A DNA stretch of 64,000 nucleotides from Microbacterium sp. LWH7-1.2 (lineage in GTDB: Bacteria; Actinomycetota; Actinomycetes; Actinomycetales; Microbacteriaceae): NCBI RefSeq assembly GCF_038397755.1, contig NZ_CP151637.1, positions 1 to 64,000 of the forward strand, read 5' to 3'. The notes beneath the pieces were generated by a model, which saw nothing but the letters and a program-made list of their open reading frames with translations, did no database searches and was not told the DNA's origin. The translations under genes and the position numbers were made by a program. Below are positions 54,836-63,249 of this stretch, one piece after another; position 1 is the first letter of the stretch; the number at the start of each line of letters is the position of its first letter.

Positions 54836-55897
54836 ATGACGGAGAGCCGAGTGACAGAGAAGACCGCTGGCATCCGGGACGTCGCGGCACACGCGGGCGT
54901 CTCACAGACCACCGTTTCTCACGTGCTCAACGCCACACCGCATACGCGGGTCAGCGAAGACACCGCAGCGCGCGTCCGCGCTGCCGCTGAGGAACTGGGC
55001 TATCGGCCGAACCGCCTCGCTCGCGGGTTGCGAACGCAGGCGTCCGACATGATCGGCCTGGTCACCGAGGAGATCGCGACCACGCCGCACGCCGGTCGTA
55101 TCATCCTCGGCGCCCAGGAAGAGGCCAGTCGGCGAAACCTCACCCTCGCCATCATCAACTCCGTGCTGAATCCGGAGCCGGAGGTGGACGCGGCCCAGAT
55201 CCAGGCCTTCCTCGACCGGCAAGTCGACGGCATCATTTACGCCACGGTCTACCACGACGTGATCGTCGCCCCGGAGAATCTGCGGTCCCGGCCCGCAGCG
55301 CTGATCGGCGCACGAGATTTCGCGGGGACCATCCCCGCGGTGCTGCCCGACGAGCGTGCGGGCGCCGCCGCGGTCGTGGAGATGCTCGCGCGCGCGGGGC
55401 ACCGGCGGATCGCATTCGCCGCGAGCGCCGAGGACGTCCCCGCCACGCGAGGACGCCTCCTCGGTTACCTGGACGGGATGCACGCAGCAGGTCTGCCGAC
55501 CGAAGACCTCGTGGTGGCGGGCACCGCAGACGCGCGCGGCGGGTACCGCGCCAGCCTGGAACTGCTCGACCGTGCTCCCACCGCGGTGTTCTGCTACAAC
55601 GACCGAATGGCTGTCGGCGCGTACCGGGCGGCAGGCGAGCGCGGACTCGTCATCCCCTCCGACCTCTCCATCGTCGGCTTCGACGATCAGGCGCCGATAC
55701 CCGACAGCCTGTTCCCGACACTCACCACCGTCTCGCTCCCGCACTATGAAATGGGGGCCTGGGCCGTATCCACCCTCGCCGATCTCATTCACGGCAAACA
55801 CGAGGAGGCGCTGCTCACCGAGCATCCGACCGTGTTGGCCTGTCCCGTGGTGGAGCGCGAGTCGGTCGCCGCGCCGCGCCTGGAGCGCCCCGAGTAG
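54836..55897 (+). CDS. LacI-family regulator of the ABC-GH91 operon
   Basis: A 353-residue regulator, last gene of the ABC-GH91 cluster. The DNA-binding head is AGIRDVAAHAGVSQTTVSHVLN (about residues 11-32), followed by the hinge LGYRPNRLARGLRTQAS. The periplasmic-binding-like core contains VDGIIYATVYHD, AGHRRIAFAAS, TAVFCYNDRMAVGAYRAA and LSIVGFDDQAPIPDSLFPTLTTV. GAGAGGG is the ribosome site. It is presumed to bind the TGCCAA/TTGGCA operator at 50091 and respond to a fructose disaccharide. Confidence 0.88.
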   Translation: MTESRVTEKTAGIRDVAAHAGVSQTTVSHVLNATPHTRVSEDTAARVRAAAEELGYRPNRLARGLRTQASDMIGLVTEEIATTPHAGRIILGAQEEASRRNLTLAIINSVLNPEPEVDAAQIQAFLDRQVDGIIYATVYHDVIVAPENLRSRPAALIGARDFAGTIPAVLPDERAGAAAVVEMLARAGHRRIAFAASAEDVPATRGRLLGYLDGMHAAGLPTEDLVVAGTADARGGYRASLELLDRAPTAVFCYNDRMAVGAYRAAGERGLVIPSDLSIVGFDDQAPIPDSLFPTLTTVSLPHYEMGAWAVSTLADLIHGKHEEALLTEHPTVLACPVVERESVAAPRLERPE

Positions 55898-55969
55898 TCC
55901 GCCAGTCCGCTCACGGCTCTGCCGCTCGCCGTCGAGTGGCGACATCGACCGACGACATCGTCGCACCAC

Positions 55970-56020
55970 GTGGAGGGGTTCGAATCGCGCCCCGCAGACT
56001 CCGCTTTCGAGCCCCTCCAC
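55970..56020. terminator. Convergent inverted repeat between lacI and the GH32 gene
   Basis: GTGGAGGGGTTCGA (55970-55983) and TCGAGCCCCTCCAC (56007-56020) pair with a single mismatch. It lies in the 267-nt gap where the plus-strand lacI and minus-strand GH32 genes end, so it can stop transcription from both sides. Confidence 0.6.
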
Positions 56021-56164
56021 CTCCGACGTCCGCCGTTGTGAGCAGGTCTGAAACATCGGCTCCTGAGCGCTCGGGCCCGGGCCACCAGGCTTGCGTTCCT
56101 GCGCGCATTCTGATCAGCGCAGGCGGCACGCCGCACGAGAGCGCCGTGCCGCCCGGCCGGGGTG

Positions 56165-59100
56165 CTACCTCTTCACGTTGACCGTGATCGGGGCGCTGGA
56201 CGTCGTCCCTGCGGCATTGATGAACTCCACACGGTACGTGTGCTTTCCCAGTGCCGCCCCACTGACCGCGGTCGTCGCCGACTGCGGGCCTGGCGTCGCC
56301 GCGACGAGGCTGCCCTCGGCGATCACCGTCTCTCCCTCGTAGAACCGGTACGACGTCGCGTTCGTGCCCCACCACATGTTCGCGGTGAGCGTGAAGCGGC
56401 CGTCGCCGTCGGTGTTGTCGTGGGAGAGCACCGGCTTGCCGGGGGTCGCCTGGGTGACCTTGACCGTCACCGAGGTCGTCGAGGTGACGCCCTTCGTGTT
56501 CACCAGCTCACCGGTGTAGACGTAGACGCCGTTCGGCTTCCCGGTGATCGGCACCTTCGCCTGCTGCGCGGCGGTGCCGCCGTAGGCGAGCGGCAGCGTC
56601 GCGACCAGGTCTCCGTTCTCGAACAGCCGGAAGGACGAGGCGTTCTGTCCGCGGTGCAGATTCATCGTGACGTTGTAGTCGCCGTCCGCAAGTCCGGTGT
56701 CCCAGCCGTTGTCACGCGACAGGGCGCCCCGGGCGGGTGCGGCGGTGGCCCCGTCGGGGATCGTCACCGGCACCGACCAGTCCGATCGCTCGCTTTCGCC
56801 GGCGGTGTTCACTGAGGTCGCGGTGAATCGCACGGTCGATCCCGGCGCAAGGCCCGCGACGGTGTGGGCAGTCGTCGCCGACGTGGCGATCGGCGCCTCC
56901 ACGCCGTCCTGGTACAGGCGATACTCCGTGACGGGCGCGCCGCCGTCGTCGGTCGGGGCCGTCCACGAGACCTCGACTGCGCCGCCGACGGTGGTGGCGA
57001 TGACGGATGTCGGCGCCCCTGGGGCCACAGCAGGCTCAGGCTCCTGCCACATGGCGGGCATCATCGGCGTGACGGTGATCCGCTCGATGGTCGCTTCGCC
57101 TCCCTCGGACCACCCCGTGATGGCGTCGGCACCCGCGTCGGGGAACACCTGGTCGGTGATCGTCAGCAGCCCGCCGGCGGCGAACAGCTCCACCGAGGCG
57201 CGGTCGAGGTAGACCTCGAAGGCGACGGTGCCGTCGGCGGCGGGCGCCAGCGGCGCGTCCTCGATCGAGGCGAACGCCGGATGGAACGCGGTGTTCCCCG
57301 AGTCGCGTCGGTCGACGAAGACGCGTCCGGCCTCGGCGTCGTACCCGATGCGCGTCCCGGAGTCCCCGTCGCCGAAGACGCGGACCCCGGCCTGCTCCGC
57401 GTCGCCGGGACGGAGCACGACCTCCAGCTTGACGACGTCGCCCGACAGGTCCAGATCGGTGGAACCATCCACGGCGATCGCGGTGCGCGTCTGGGCCTGA
57501 GCGGTGTCGAGCTGGTCGCCGATCTGCGGCACCACGCGCTGCGACAGGCGCGGGCCGGCCGGTGTCGAGACGAGCGTGACCTCACGCGGCAGGGCCATGG
57601 AGCTGCGCCACGTCGAGGTCGGGATGTCGTTGGCGTAGTCCCAGTTGTTCATCCAGCCCTGCATGATCCGCGATCCGGACGGCGTTCCGAAGTACGACAC
57701 GGCCGCGTAGTAGTCGCGGCCCCAGTCGAGCCAGTCGTAGCTCTCCAGGCGCGTCGGGGCCGCGGCATCCGCGAACATCACCTGATCGACCAGGACGTGC
57801 CCCCAGCCGAAGCGGTTGTTGTCGATGACACGGATCGAGGCTTCCCGCCCTTCGAACTCGCGCACATTCCAGCTCGCCCAGTCGAGGGTCTCGCTGTCGG
57901 CGCCGGTCGCGGTGCGCACGATCTCGCCGTCGACGACGAGATTGACGGATGTCTCGTCCGAACGCGGCTTCGCGGGCGTATCGCCGACCACCACATGGTC
58001 GAACGTCAGGTGGCCCCAGCCGCCGGTGGCTTCGTCTCGGATGCGCAGCTGAGCGTTCTGCCCGCGGTACTCCGCGACATCCCACGAACGCCAGTTCAGC
58101 TGCCCCGCCTCCGGGCCGGTCTGCGTGCGCACCACGGCACCGTCGACCACGAGCTCGGCCTGGAGCGAGCCGTCGGCGCGCTTGCCGCCGCCGATGAGGA
58201 ACGAGACGTGGTCGCCGTCGAGCGCGAAGGCCGGCGAGGTGTACGTGCCGACGTTGTCGTCGCCGCGCGGACCGCCCTCCCACGTGTTCAGGCGCTTCGC
58301 GCCGAGGTAGTAGTCACCGCCGGCGGTCGACGGGTTGCGCCACGGTTCGGTCGCGAAGTCCCCGGTGATCTCCCAGCCGGCGTCCGAAAGGACCTGTCCG
58401 TCGGGCAGCTCGAAGTCGAACACAGTGGTGCCGGCGGGCGGATCGTTGGTCAGCTGCGCGCCGGAGACATGCGGATGCCGCCCCCCGCCGACGAGGAAAT
58501 TGATGTAGTCGCTCCCCACGGTGAACGTGGGCGACTCCAACGCGCCCACAGGCCAGTCGCCGTCGTTGAACCCGTTGACGAGTCCTGCGCCGATATATCC
58601 GGCCACCGGGTTCTGGCCCGGCAGCGTACCGGTCGCCGGCGCGGGCCCCCACGGCCCTTCCTTCCAGTTGCCGGGCTCGTTGGCGACCGTCCAGCCGCTG
58701 TACGTGCCGCCGTCGAAGCCGGCGAACACCTCGCCTGCAGGCAGGGCCTGCGGGCCCTCCGTGGTCTCACTGGTAAAGGTGACGCCGTCGAAGTCGCCGA
58801 CGAAGTACTGGCCCCCGCTGCCGCCGGCGACCGCGCCGGGGTTGAGGTTGACCACCATCACCCACCGGGTGTCGTCAGGATCGCCGTCGACGGGCAGCTC
58901 GAACAGGTCGGGGCACTCCCAGATGCCGCCGGTCGAGTTCGCGGGGCCGAAGTCGGAGAGGTGCTCCCAGGTCTTCAGATCCTGGCTCTTGTACAGCACC
59001 ACCTTGCGGTCGAGCGCTTCGACGGCGGTCATCACCCAGTAGCTGCCGGCCGGGCCGTCGTACCAGAAGACCTTCGGGTCGCGGAAGTTCGCCGAGCCAC

Positions 59101-59695
59101 GGTCGACGACGGGGTTGCCGGCGTACTTCGTCCAGGTGTATCCGCCGTCCGTGCTGTAGGCCAGCGACTGTGCCTGCCCGCCCGCGCGAGTCGGGTGAGC
59201 CGGCTCGTACGCGCTGGTGTAGATGGCCACGAGGGGAGCTCGCGTCCCGTCGCCGAAGCCGGAGGTGTTGTCTTCGTCGACGACCACGGAGCCGGAGAAG
59301 ATGCTCTCGATGGGGCGGCCGCCGTCGTCGAACGTCTGGGGAATGGCGAGGGGCTGCTCCTCCCAGTGGAGCAGATCGTCCGAGGTGGCGTGGCCCCAGC
59401 TCATGTTGCCCCATCGGGTGCCCTGCGGGTTGTGCTGGAAATACAGGTGGTAGGTGCCGTCGACGTACACCATGCCGTTTGGATCGTTCATCCAGTTCTG
59501 CTCGGGCGTGAAGTGGACAGCGGGCCGGTAGGGCTCATCCCCGAGCGCGATCTCCTCCGCGCCGGCGGGGGGCAGCGCCCCCAGCCCCGCCGCGATCATC
59601 CCCGCTGCCAGTCCCGCCGCCGCGACGGCGCGCGGCCGCGGAGCCCTCGGGGTCCGCGTCGCGCCAGGCAATGACATCCATCGTGCTCGCACCAT
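56165..59695 (-). CDS. Secreted GH32 levanase/inulinase with nested insert modules, FN3 and Ig-like domains
   Basis: A 1176-residue exported fructan hydrolase. Residues 1-46 are a long signal peptide ending PPAGA. Catalytic motifs are WMNDPNG (nucleophile Asp71), FRDP (204-207) and WECP (acid/base Glu260). The five-bladed propeller is interrupted at ~320-648 by two related beta modules, one nested in the other, and resumes at WLDWGRDYYAAVSYFG. The GH32 C-terminal beta-sandwich follows (~735-890), then an FN3 domain (~900-985) and two similar Ig-like modules that probably bind polysaccharide. The ATG at 59695 has AAGGAGG 10 nt upstream. It releases fructose outside the cell for the adjacent FrcBCA system. 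Confidence 0.92.
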   Translation of the reverse strand: MVRARWMSLPGATRTPRAPRPRAVAAAGLAAGMIAAGLGALPPAGAEEIALGDEPYRPAVHFTPEQNWMNDPNGMVYVDGTYHLYFQHNPQGTRWGNMSWGHATSDDLLHWEEQPLAIPQTFDDGGRPIESIFSGSVVVDEDNTSGFGDGTRAPLVAIYTSAYEPAHPTRAGGQAQSLAYSTDGGYTWTKYAGNPVVDRGSANFRDPKVFWYDGPAGSYWVMTAVEALDRKVVLYKSQDLKTWEHLSDFGPANSTGGIWECPDLFELPVDGDPDDTRWVMVVNLNPGAVAGGSGGQYFVGDFDGVTFTSETTEGPQALPAGEVFAGFDGGTYSGWTVANEPGNWKEGPWGPAPATGTLPGQNPVAGYIGAGLVNGFNDGDWPVGALESPTFTVGSDYINFLVGGGRHPHVSGAQLTNDPPAGTTVFDFELPDGQVLSDAGWEITGDFATEPWRNPSTAGGDYYLGAKRLNTWEGGPRGDDNVGTYTSPAFALDGDHVSFLIGGGKRADGSLQAELVVDGAVVRTQTGPEAGQLNWRSWDVAEYRGQNAQLRIRDEATGGWGHLTFDHVVVGDTPAKPRSDETSVNLVVDGEIVRTATGADSETLDWASWNVREFEGREASIRVIDNNRFGWGHVLVDQVMFADAAAPTRLESYDWLDWGRDYYAAVSYFGTPSGSRIMQGWMNNWDYANDIPTSTWRSSMALPREVTLVSTPAGPRLSQRVVPQIGDQLDTAQAQTRTAIAVDGSTDLDLSGDVVKLEVVLRPGDAEQAGVRVFGDGDSGTRIGYDAEAGRVFVDRRDSGNTAFHPAFASIEDAPLAPAADGTVAFEVYLDRASVELFAAGGLLTITDQVFPDAGADAITGWSEGGEATIERITVTPMMPAMWQEPEPAVAPGAPTSVIATTVGGAVEVSWTAPTDDGGAPVTEYRLYQDGVEAPIATSATTAHTVAGLAPGSTVRFTATSVNTAGESERSDWSVPVTIPDGATAAPARGALSRDNGWDTGLADGDYNVTMNLHRGQNASSFRLFENGDLVATLPLAYGGTAAQQAKVPITGKPNGVYVYTGELVNTKGVTSTTSVTVKVTQATPGKPVLSHDNTDGDGRFTLTANMWWGTNATSYRFYEGETVIAEGSLVAATPGPQSATTAVSGAALGKHTYRVEFINAAGTTSSAPITVNVKR

Positions 59696-59739
59696 CAGTA
59701 GTTCGCCCTCCTTGGCGATCATCGGGGTCTTCCGACCCG

Positions 59740-59757
59740 TCTGACATCGATGTCAGA
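59740..59757. promoter_or_regulatory. Perfect LacI-type operator upstream of the GH32 gene
   Basis: TCTGACATCGATGTCAGA is an 18-bp perfect palindrome located between the promoter and start of the GH32 gene. Close copies are at 60904-60917 and 60981-60996. Confidence 0.75.
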
Positions 59758-59770
59758 CCGTCAGGGCGAG

Positions 59771-59800
59771 ATGTTATGGCTTGTCCGCTGGACAAAGCAA
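59771..59800 (-). promoter_or_regulatory. Promoter of the GH32 gene
   Basis: On the minus strand -35 TTGCTT (59800-59795), an 18-bp spacer and -10 TAACAT (59776-59771). The spacer contains the perfect inverted repeat TTGTCCGCTGGACAA (59781-59795), a possible second regulator site. Confidence 0.5.
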
Positions 59801-59841
59801 CGACGTGATCCGTCACGTCGCCGGCGTCGGGACCGCGCTGC

Positions 59842-60909
59842 CTACGCGCTCGCCGTGGCGGGCAACTGCGACGGCGGCGGGATCTCTCCGCTTCCACGGG
59901 GAACGAAGCTTGTCGGCACCACGTGGTGGAGTGCTGGAGAGGTGTCTCCTTCCAGCCGCTCGAAGATGCGCGCCACGGCGATACGCCCGATCTCCTGCGG
60001 GTCCTGCGCGATCACGGTGATGCCGGGGTCGAGGAGGTCGGCCAGCGGGACATCGTCGAAGCCGACCAGCGCAACCGAGTGCTCGGCTCCCGCTTCGCGC
60101 AGCGCATGTATCGCGCCGATGGTGATGAGGTTCTGGGCGCTGAACACGGCGGTCGGCGGCTGGTCCGACTCGAGGAGCGCCTTGAGTGCTCGGTGCGCGG
60201 CGTCCGCATCCCGCAGTCCGGCGATGACCGGGGTCTGCGCGGTGGGGATCCCGGCCTCCCTCGTGGCGTCCAGAAATCCCCCCTCACGCTCGGCCGCCGT
60301 GGGAATCTCGCGGCGATCGGCGAGCAGGGCGATTCGGCGGTGGCCGTGGGAGATGAGCCATTCGGTCCCCGCTCGGGCCGCGGCTCGATTGTCGCTGGTG
60401 ACGGAGTCCGCCTCCGTGCCTCTGGGCTCGCGGTCGACATAGACGACAGGGATGCCGCGATCCTGCAGATGCGCGACATAGTTCTGACGGCGCCCCGCCG
60501 TGGTCAGGATCAGGCCGTCCACCCGGCGCTGCAGGAACGCGGTCACCGCACGCTCCTCCCGGTCGGCGTCGTCGTCGAGGCTGGAAGCGAAGACGGCCAC
60601 CCCACGCTCTGTCGCGGCATCCTCTACGGCGCGGTGGATCGCGCCGGCGAACGGGTTGTCGACGCTGCTGATGAGCAGACCGAGGGTCCGCGTGCGCCCG
60701 TCCGTGCGTCGGAGGCTGCCTGCCTGGAGGTCGACGTGGTAGTCCAGTGCGCGGACCGCGTCCCACACGCGCTGCGCCGTCCCGGGCGCGACATTCGGTT
60801 CGTCGTTCACCACCCTCGAGACCGTCTTGGTGCCGACGCCTGCCAGCGCGGCGACCTGCTTCATCGTGGCGCGCGGCTTCTGCCCACGGGCCGGGTTGGC
60901 GATTGACAT
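59842..60909 (-). CDS. LacI-family regulator of the fructan/fructose regulon
   Basis: A 355-residue repressor. The DNA-binding head is TMKQVAALAGVGTKTVSRVVNDEPNVAPGTAQRVWDAVRALDYHVD (about residues 15-60), with effector-domain segments LLISSVDNPFAGAIHRAVEDAA, RRVDGLILTTAGRRQNYV, ISHGHRRIALLADR and VALVGFDDVPLADLLDPGITVIAQDP. The start at 60909 lies inside an operator copy, implying autorepression. It sits between GH32 and frcB, both of which carry matching operators, so it most likely controls both in response to fructose or a fructose phosphate. Confidence 0.9.
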   Translation of the reverse strand: MSIANPARGQKPRATMKQVAALAGVGTKTVSRVVNDEPNVAPGTAQRVWDAVRALDYHVDLQAGSLRRTDGRTRTLGLLISSVDNPFAGAIHRAVEDAATERGVAVFASSLDDDADREERAVTAFLQRRVDGLILTTAGRRQNYVAHLQDRGIPVVYVDREPRGTEADSVTSDNRAAARAGTEWLISHGHRRIALLADRREIPTAAEREGGFLDATREAGIPTAQTPVIAGLRDADAAHRALKALLESDQPPTAVFSAQNLITIGAIHALREAGAEHSVALVGFDDVPLADLLDPGITVIAQDPQEIGRIAVARIFERLEGDTSPALHHVVPTSFVPRGSGEIPPPSQLPATASA

Positions 60910-60917
60910 CGGTGTCA
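60904..60917. promoter_or_regulatory. Operator overlapping the lacI start codon
   Basis: TGACATCGGTGTCA, one base off the perfect palindrome, covers the ATG at 60909 of the minus-strand lacI gene. Confidence 0.65.
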
Positions 60918-60946
60918 CAGTCCCATCACAAAATTGGAGTTTCGAG

Positions 60947-60996
60947 TTGACCCTAGCCGAATGCTGCGATACAAACGCTTCTGACATCGTTGTCAG
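60947..60996 (+). promoter_or_regulatory. Promoter and operator of frcBCA
   Basis: -35 TTGACC (60947-60952), a 17-bp spacer and -10 TACAAA (60970-60975). CTGACATCGTTGTCAG (60981-60996) occupies the transcription start. Binding there would block initiation. Confidence 0.75.
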
Positions 60997-61024
60997 TCTG
61001 GCAACGTCGGCCGAGAGGAACTCA

Positions 61025-62137
61025 ATGAAGAACCACATGCACAAGGGACGCACCGCTCTGTTCGCAGCGTTCGCGATGTCAGCCGCCGCTGCGCTGACGC
61101 TCACCGGCTGTGCCGGCACGAGCGGCGCAACTCCGACCGAGGGCGGCTCCGAGGAGATCGGTGTCTCTCTCATCGTCAAGACGAACTCGAACCCGTTCTT
61201 CATCGCGATGCAGGACGGCGCGAAGGCCGCAGCGGAGGAGAACGGCGTCAACCTCACCCTTGCCGCGGGCAAGGAGGACGGTGACGAAGACACCCAGATC
61301 CAGGCGATCGAGGCCGCCATCTCGAAGGGTGACGCCGGCATCCTGATCACCCCCAACGGTCCCGCCGTCCTGGATGCGGTCGAGAAGGCGCGCGACGCCG
61401 GCCTCTTCGTGATCGCGCTGGACACGGTGCCAGACCCCGCGGACGCCGTGGACATCACGTTCGCGACCGACAACTTCCTGGCGGGCCAGTACATCGGTCA
61501 GTGGACGGCAGCCACGCTCGCCGGCGGGGAAGCGGTGATCGGCCTCATCGACCTGTTCGACGACAAGGCCGTGACTGTCGACTACAACCGCGACCAGGGC
61601 TTCCTCGACGGCATGGGCATCGAGCTGAATGACGACAAGGTGAACGGCGACGAGGAGCCGACCGGCACGTACACCGGCGGCGACGGCGGCGACTACACGA
61701 TCGTCGGCAACGAGGCGTCGCAGGGCGCCGAGGACGGCGGTCGCACGGCGATGGAGAACCTCCTCGCCAAGAACCCCGACATCAACGTCGTCTACACGAT
61801 CAACGAGCCCGCCGCCTACGGCGCTTACCAGGCGCTCGAGGCAGCCGGCAAGAGCAAGGACGACGTGCTCATCGTCTCGGTCGACGGCGGATGCGCCGGC
61901 GTCGGCCAGGTCGCCGACGGCATCATCGACGCGACGAGCCAGCAGTACCCGGTGAAGATGGCCGAGCTCGGCGTCGAGGCGATCGTCAAGCTCGTCGAGA
62001 CCGGCGAAGCCCCGGAGACCAGCGACGGTCTCGACTTCTTCAACACCGGCGTGGCGCTCGTCACCGACCAGCCCGCCGAGGGCGTCGAGTCGATCGACAC
62101 CACCGAGGCCGCAGAGATCTGCTGGGGCACCAAGTAA
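61025..62137 (+). CDS. frcB: Fructose-type sugar ABC transporter substrate-binding lipoprotein
   Basis: A 370-residue periplasmic-binding-protein-like lipoprotein (ribose/fructose class). The signal peptide ends LTLTGCAG with the lipidated Cys near residue 29. VSLIVKTNSNPFFIAMQDGAKAA, DAGILITPNGPAVLDAVEKARDAGLFVIALDTVP, TFATDNFLAGQYIGQW and NINVVYTINEPAAYGAY-like segments match FrcB-type fructose receptors. Fructose as ligand also fits the neighbouring secreted fructanase. GAGAGGAA is the ribosome site. Confidence 0.88.
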   Translation: MKNHMHKGRTALFAAFAMSAAAALTLTGCAGTSGATPTEGGSEEIGVSLIVKTNSNPFFIAMQDGAKAAAEENGVNLTLAAGKEDGDEDTQIQAIEAAISKGDAGILITPNGPAVLDAVEKARDAGLFVIALDTVPDPADAVDITFATDNFLAGQYIGQWTAATLAGGEAVIGLIDLFDDKAVTVDYNRDQGFLDGMGIELNDDKVNGDEEPTGTYTGGDGGDYTIVGNEASQGAEDGGRTAMENLLAKNPDINVVYTINEPAAYGAYQALEAAGKSKDDVLIVSVDGGCAGVGQVADGIIDATSQQYPVKMAELGVEAIVKLVETGEAPETSDGLDFFNTGVALVTDQPAEGVESIDTTEAAEICWGTK

Positions 62138-62150
62138 TCCGATCCATGAC

Positions 62151-62190
62151 GGATGCTGCGACCGTCACGCCTGCGGCGGTCGCAGCATCC
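62151..62190 (+). promoter_or_regulatory. Intercistronic hairpin between frcB and frcC
   Basis: GGATGCTGCGACC (62151-62163) and GGTCGCAGCATCC (62178-62190) form a perfect 13-bp stem with a 14-nt loop just after the frcB stop. Such hairpins usually protect the upstream binding-protein mRNA or trim transcription into the permease gene, giving more receptor than permease. Confidence 0.7.
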
Positions 62191-62214
62191 TTTCCACCCC
62201 ACGGAAGTGACACT

Positions 62215-63249
62215 GTGACTCAGCCAGCTCCACCCACCTCCACCCTCGACCTCGCTGCCGAATTCCTCGACCGGCGTACCCCGCTCGACCGGGTCCGCGG
62301 CGTGCTGCACAAGTACCCGGCCATCAGCCCGGCGATCGTGCTCGTGCTCGCCATCATCGTCTTCGGCAGCCTCAACCCGCGGTTCTTCGCGCCGGCGAAC
62401 CTCTCGCTCGTCCTCGACCAGGTCTCCGTCGTCGGCACGGTGGCCATCGCGCAGACGCTCATCATCCTCACCGCGGGAATCGACCTCTCGGTCGGCGCCG
62501 CCATGATCCTCGCCTCGATGGTGATGGCGCAGACCGCGTTCCACAACGGATTCCCCGCGCCCCTCGCCTTGCTCGCCGGGCTGGTGGCGGCTCTCGCCAC
62601 CGGTGCGCTGAACGGTTTCCTCGTCACGCGGGTGAAGCTCCCACCCTTCATCGCGACGCTCGGCACCTTGAACGTGTTCATCGCCCTGACCCTCCTCTAC
62701 AGCGGCGGGCAGACCGTGCGCAAAGCCGAGATGCCCGCACTGCTCACGTGGACGGCGACTCCCATCCCGATCGGCGATGTACGGCTGACCGTCGGCGTGC
62801 TCATCATGCTCGCGCTCTACGTCCTCGTCGCGTACGTGCTGGGACGCACGGCGTGGGGCCGTCACGTCTACGCCGTCGGTGACGATGCTGAGTCCGCGCG
62901 CCTCGCCGGCATCTCGACGAGCCGCGTGCTGATGGGCGTCTACATCGCCGCGGGCGCCGTCCTCGCCGTCGCGGCGTGGATCCAGATCGGCCGCTCGGGC
63001 GCTGCGAGCCCCAATGCGGGCGCGGACCTCAACCTCGACTCGATCACCGCCGTCGTGATCGGCGGGACGTCCCTGTTCGGCGGCCGCGGCGTCATCTGGG
63101 GCACCCTGCTCGGCGCGATCATCGTCGGCGTCTTCCGCAACGGCCTCTTCCTCGCCGGTGTCGACGGCCTCTATCAGACCCTCGCGATCGGCATCCTCGT
63201 CATCGTGGCCGTCGCGGTCGATCAGTGGATCAGAAAGGTACGCAAGTGA
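62215..63249 (+). CDS. frcC: Fructose-type sugar ABC transporter permease
   Basis: A 344-residue membrane protein of the RbsC/FrcC class with about ten helices. PAIVLVLAIIVFGSLNPRFFAPANLSLVLDQ opens the core. ILTAGIDLSVGA is the family signature, followed by NGFLVTRVKLPPFIATLGTLN, GDDAESARLAGIS and VVIGGTSLFGGRGVIWGTLLGA. The GTG at 62215 is chosen because the earlier in-frame ATG (62146) would put the intercistronic hairpin inside the coding region. The stop overlaps the next gene as GTGA. Confidence 0.9.
   Translation: MTQPAPPTSTLDLAAEFLDRRTPLDRVRGVLHKYPAISPAIVLVLAIIVFGSLNPRFFAPANLSLVLDQVSVVGTVAIAQTLIILTAGIDLSVGAAMILASMVMAQTAFHNGFPAPLALLAGLVAALATGALNGFLVTRVKLPPFIATLGTLNVFIALTLLYSGGQTVRKAEMPALLTWTATPIPIGDVRLTVGVLIMLALYVLVAYVLGRTAWGRHVYAVGDDAESARLAGISTSRVLMGVYIAAGAVLAVAAWIQIGRSGAASPNAGADLNLDSITAVVIGGTSLFGGRGVIWGTLLGAIIVGVFRNGLFLAGVDGLYQTLAIGILVIVAVAVDQWIRKVRK

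Noticed and set aside
55970..56000. tRNA-like T-arm (GGGGTTCGAATC) between lacI and GH32
   Set aside because: No acceptor, D or anticodon stems can be drawn around it. The sequence is one arm of a convergent inverted repeat.
62146..62214. Earlier ATG start for frcC
   Set aside because: It would translate through the 13-bp intercistronic hairpin and add a Val/Ala-rich stretch not expected at the N-terminus. GTG 62215 fits better.
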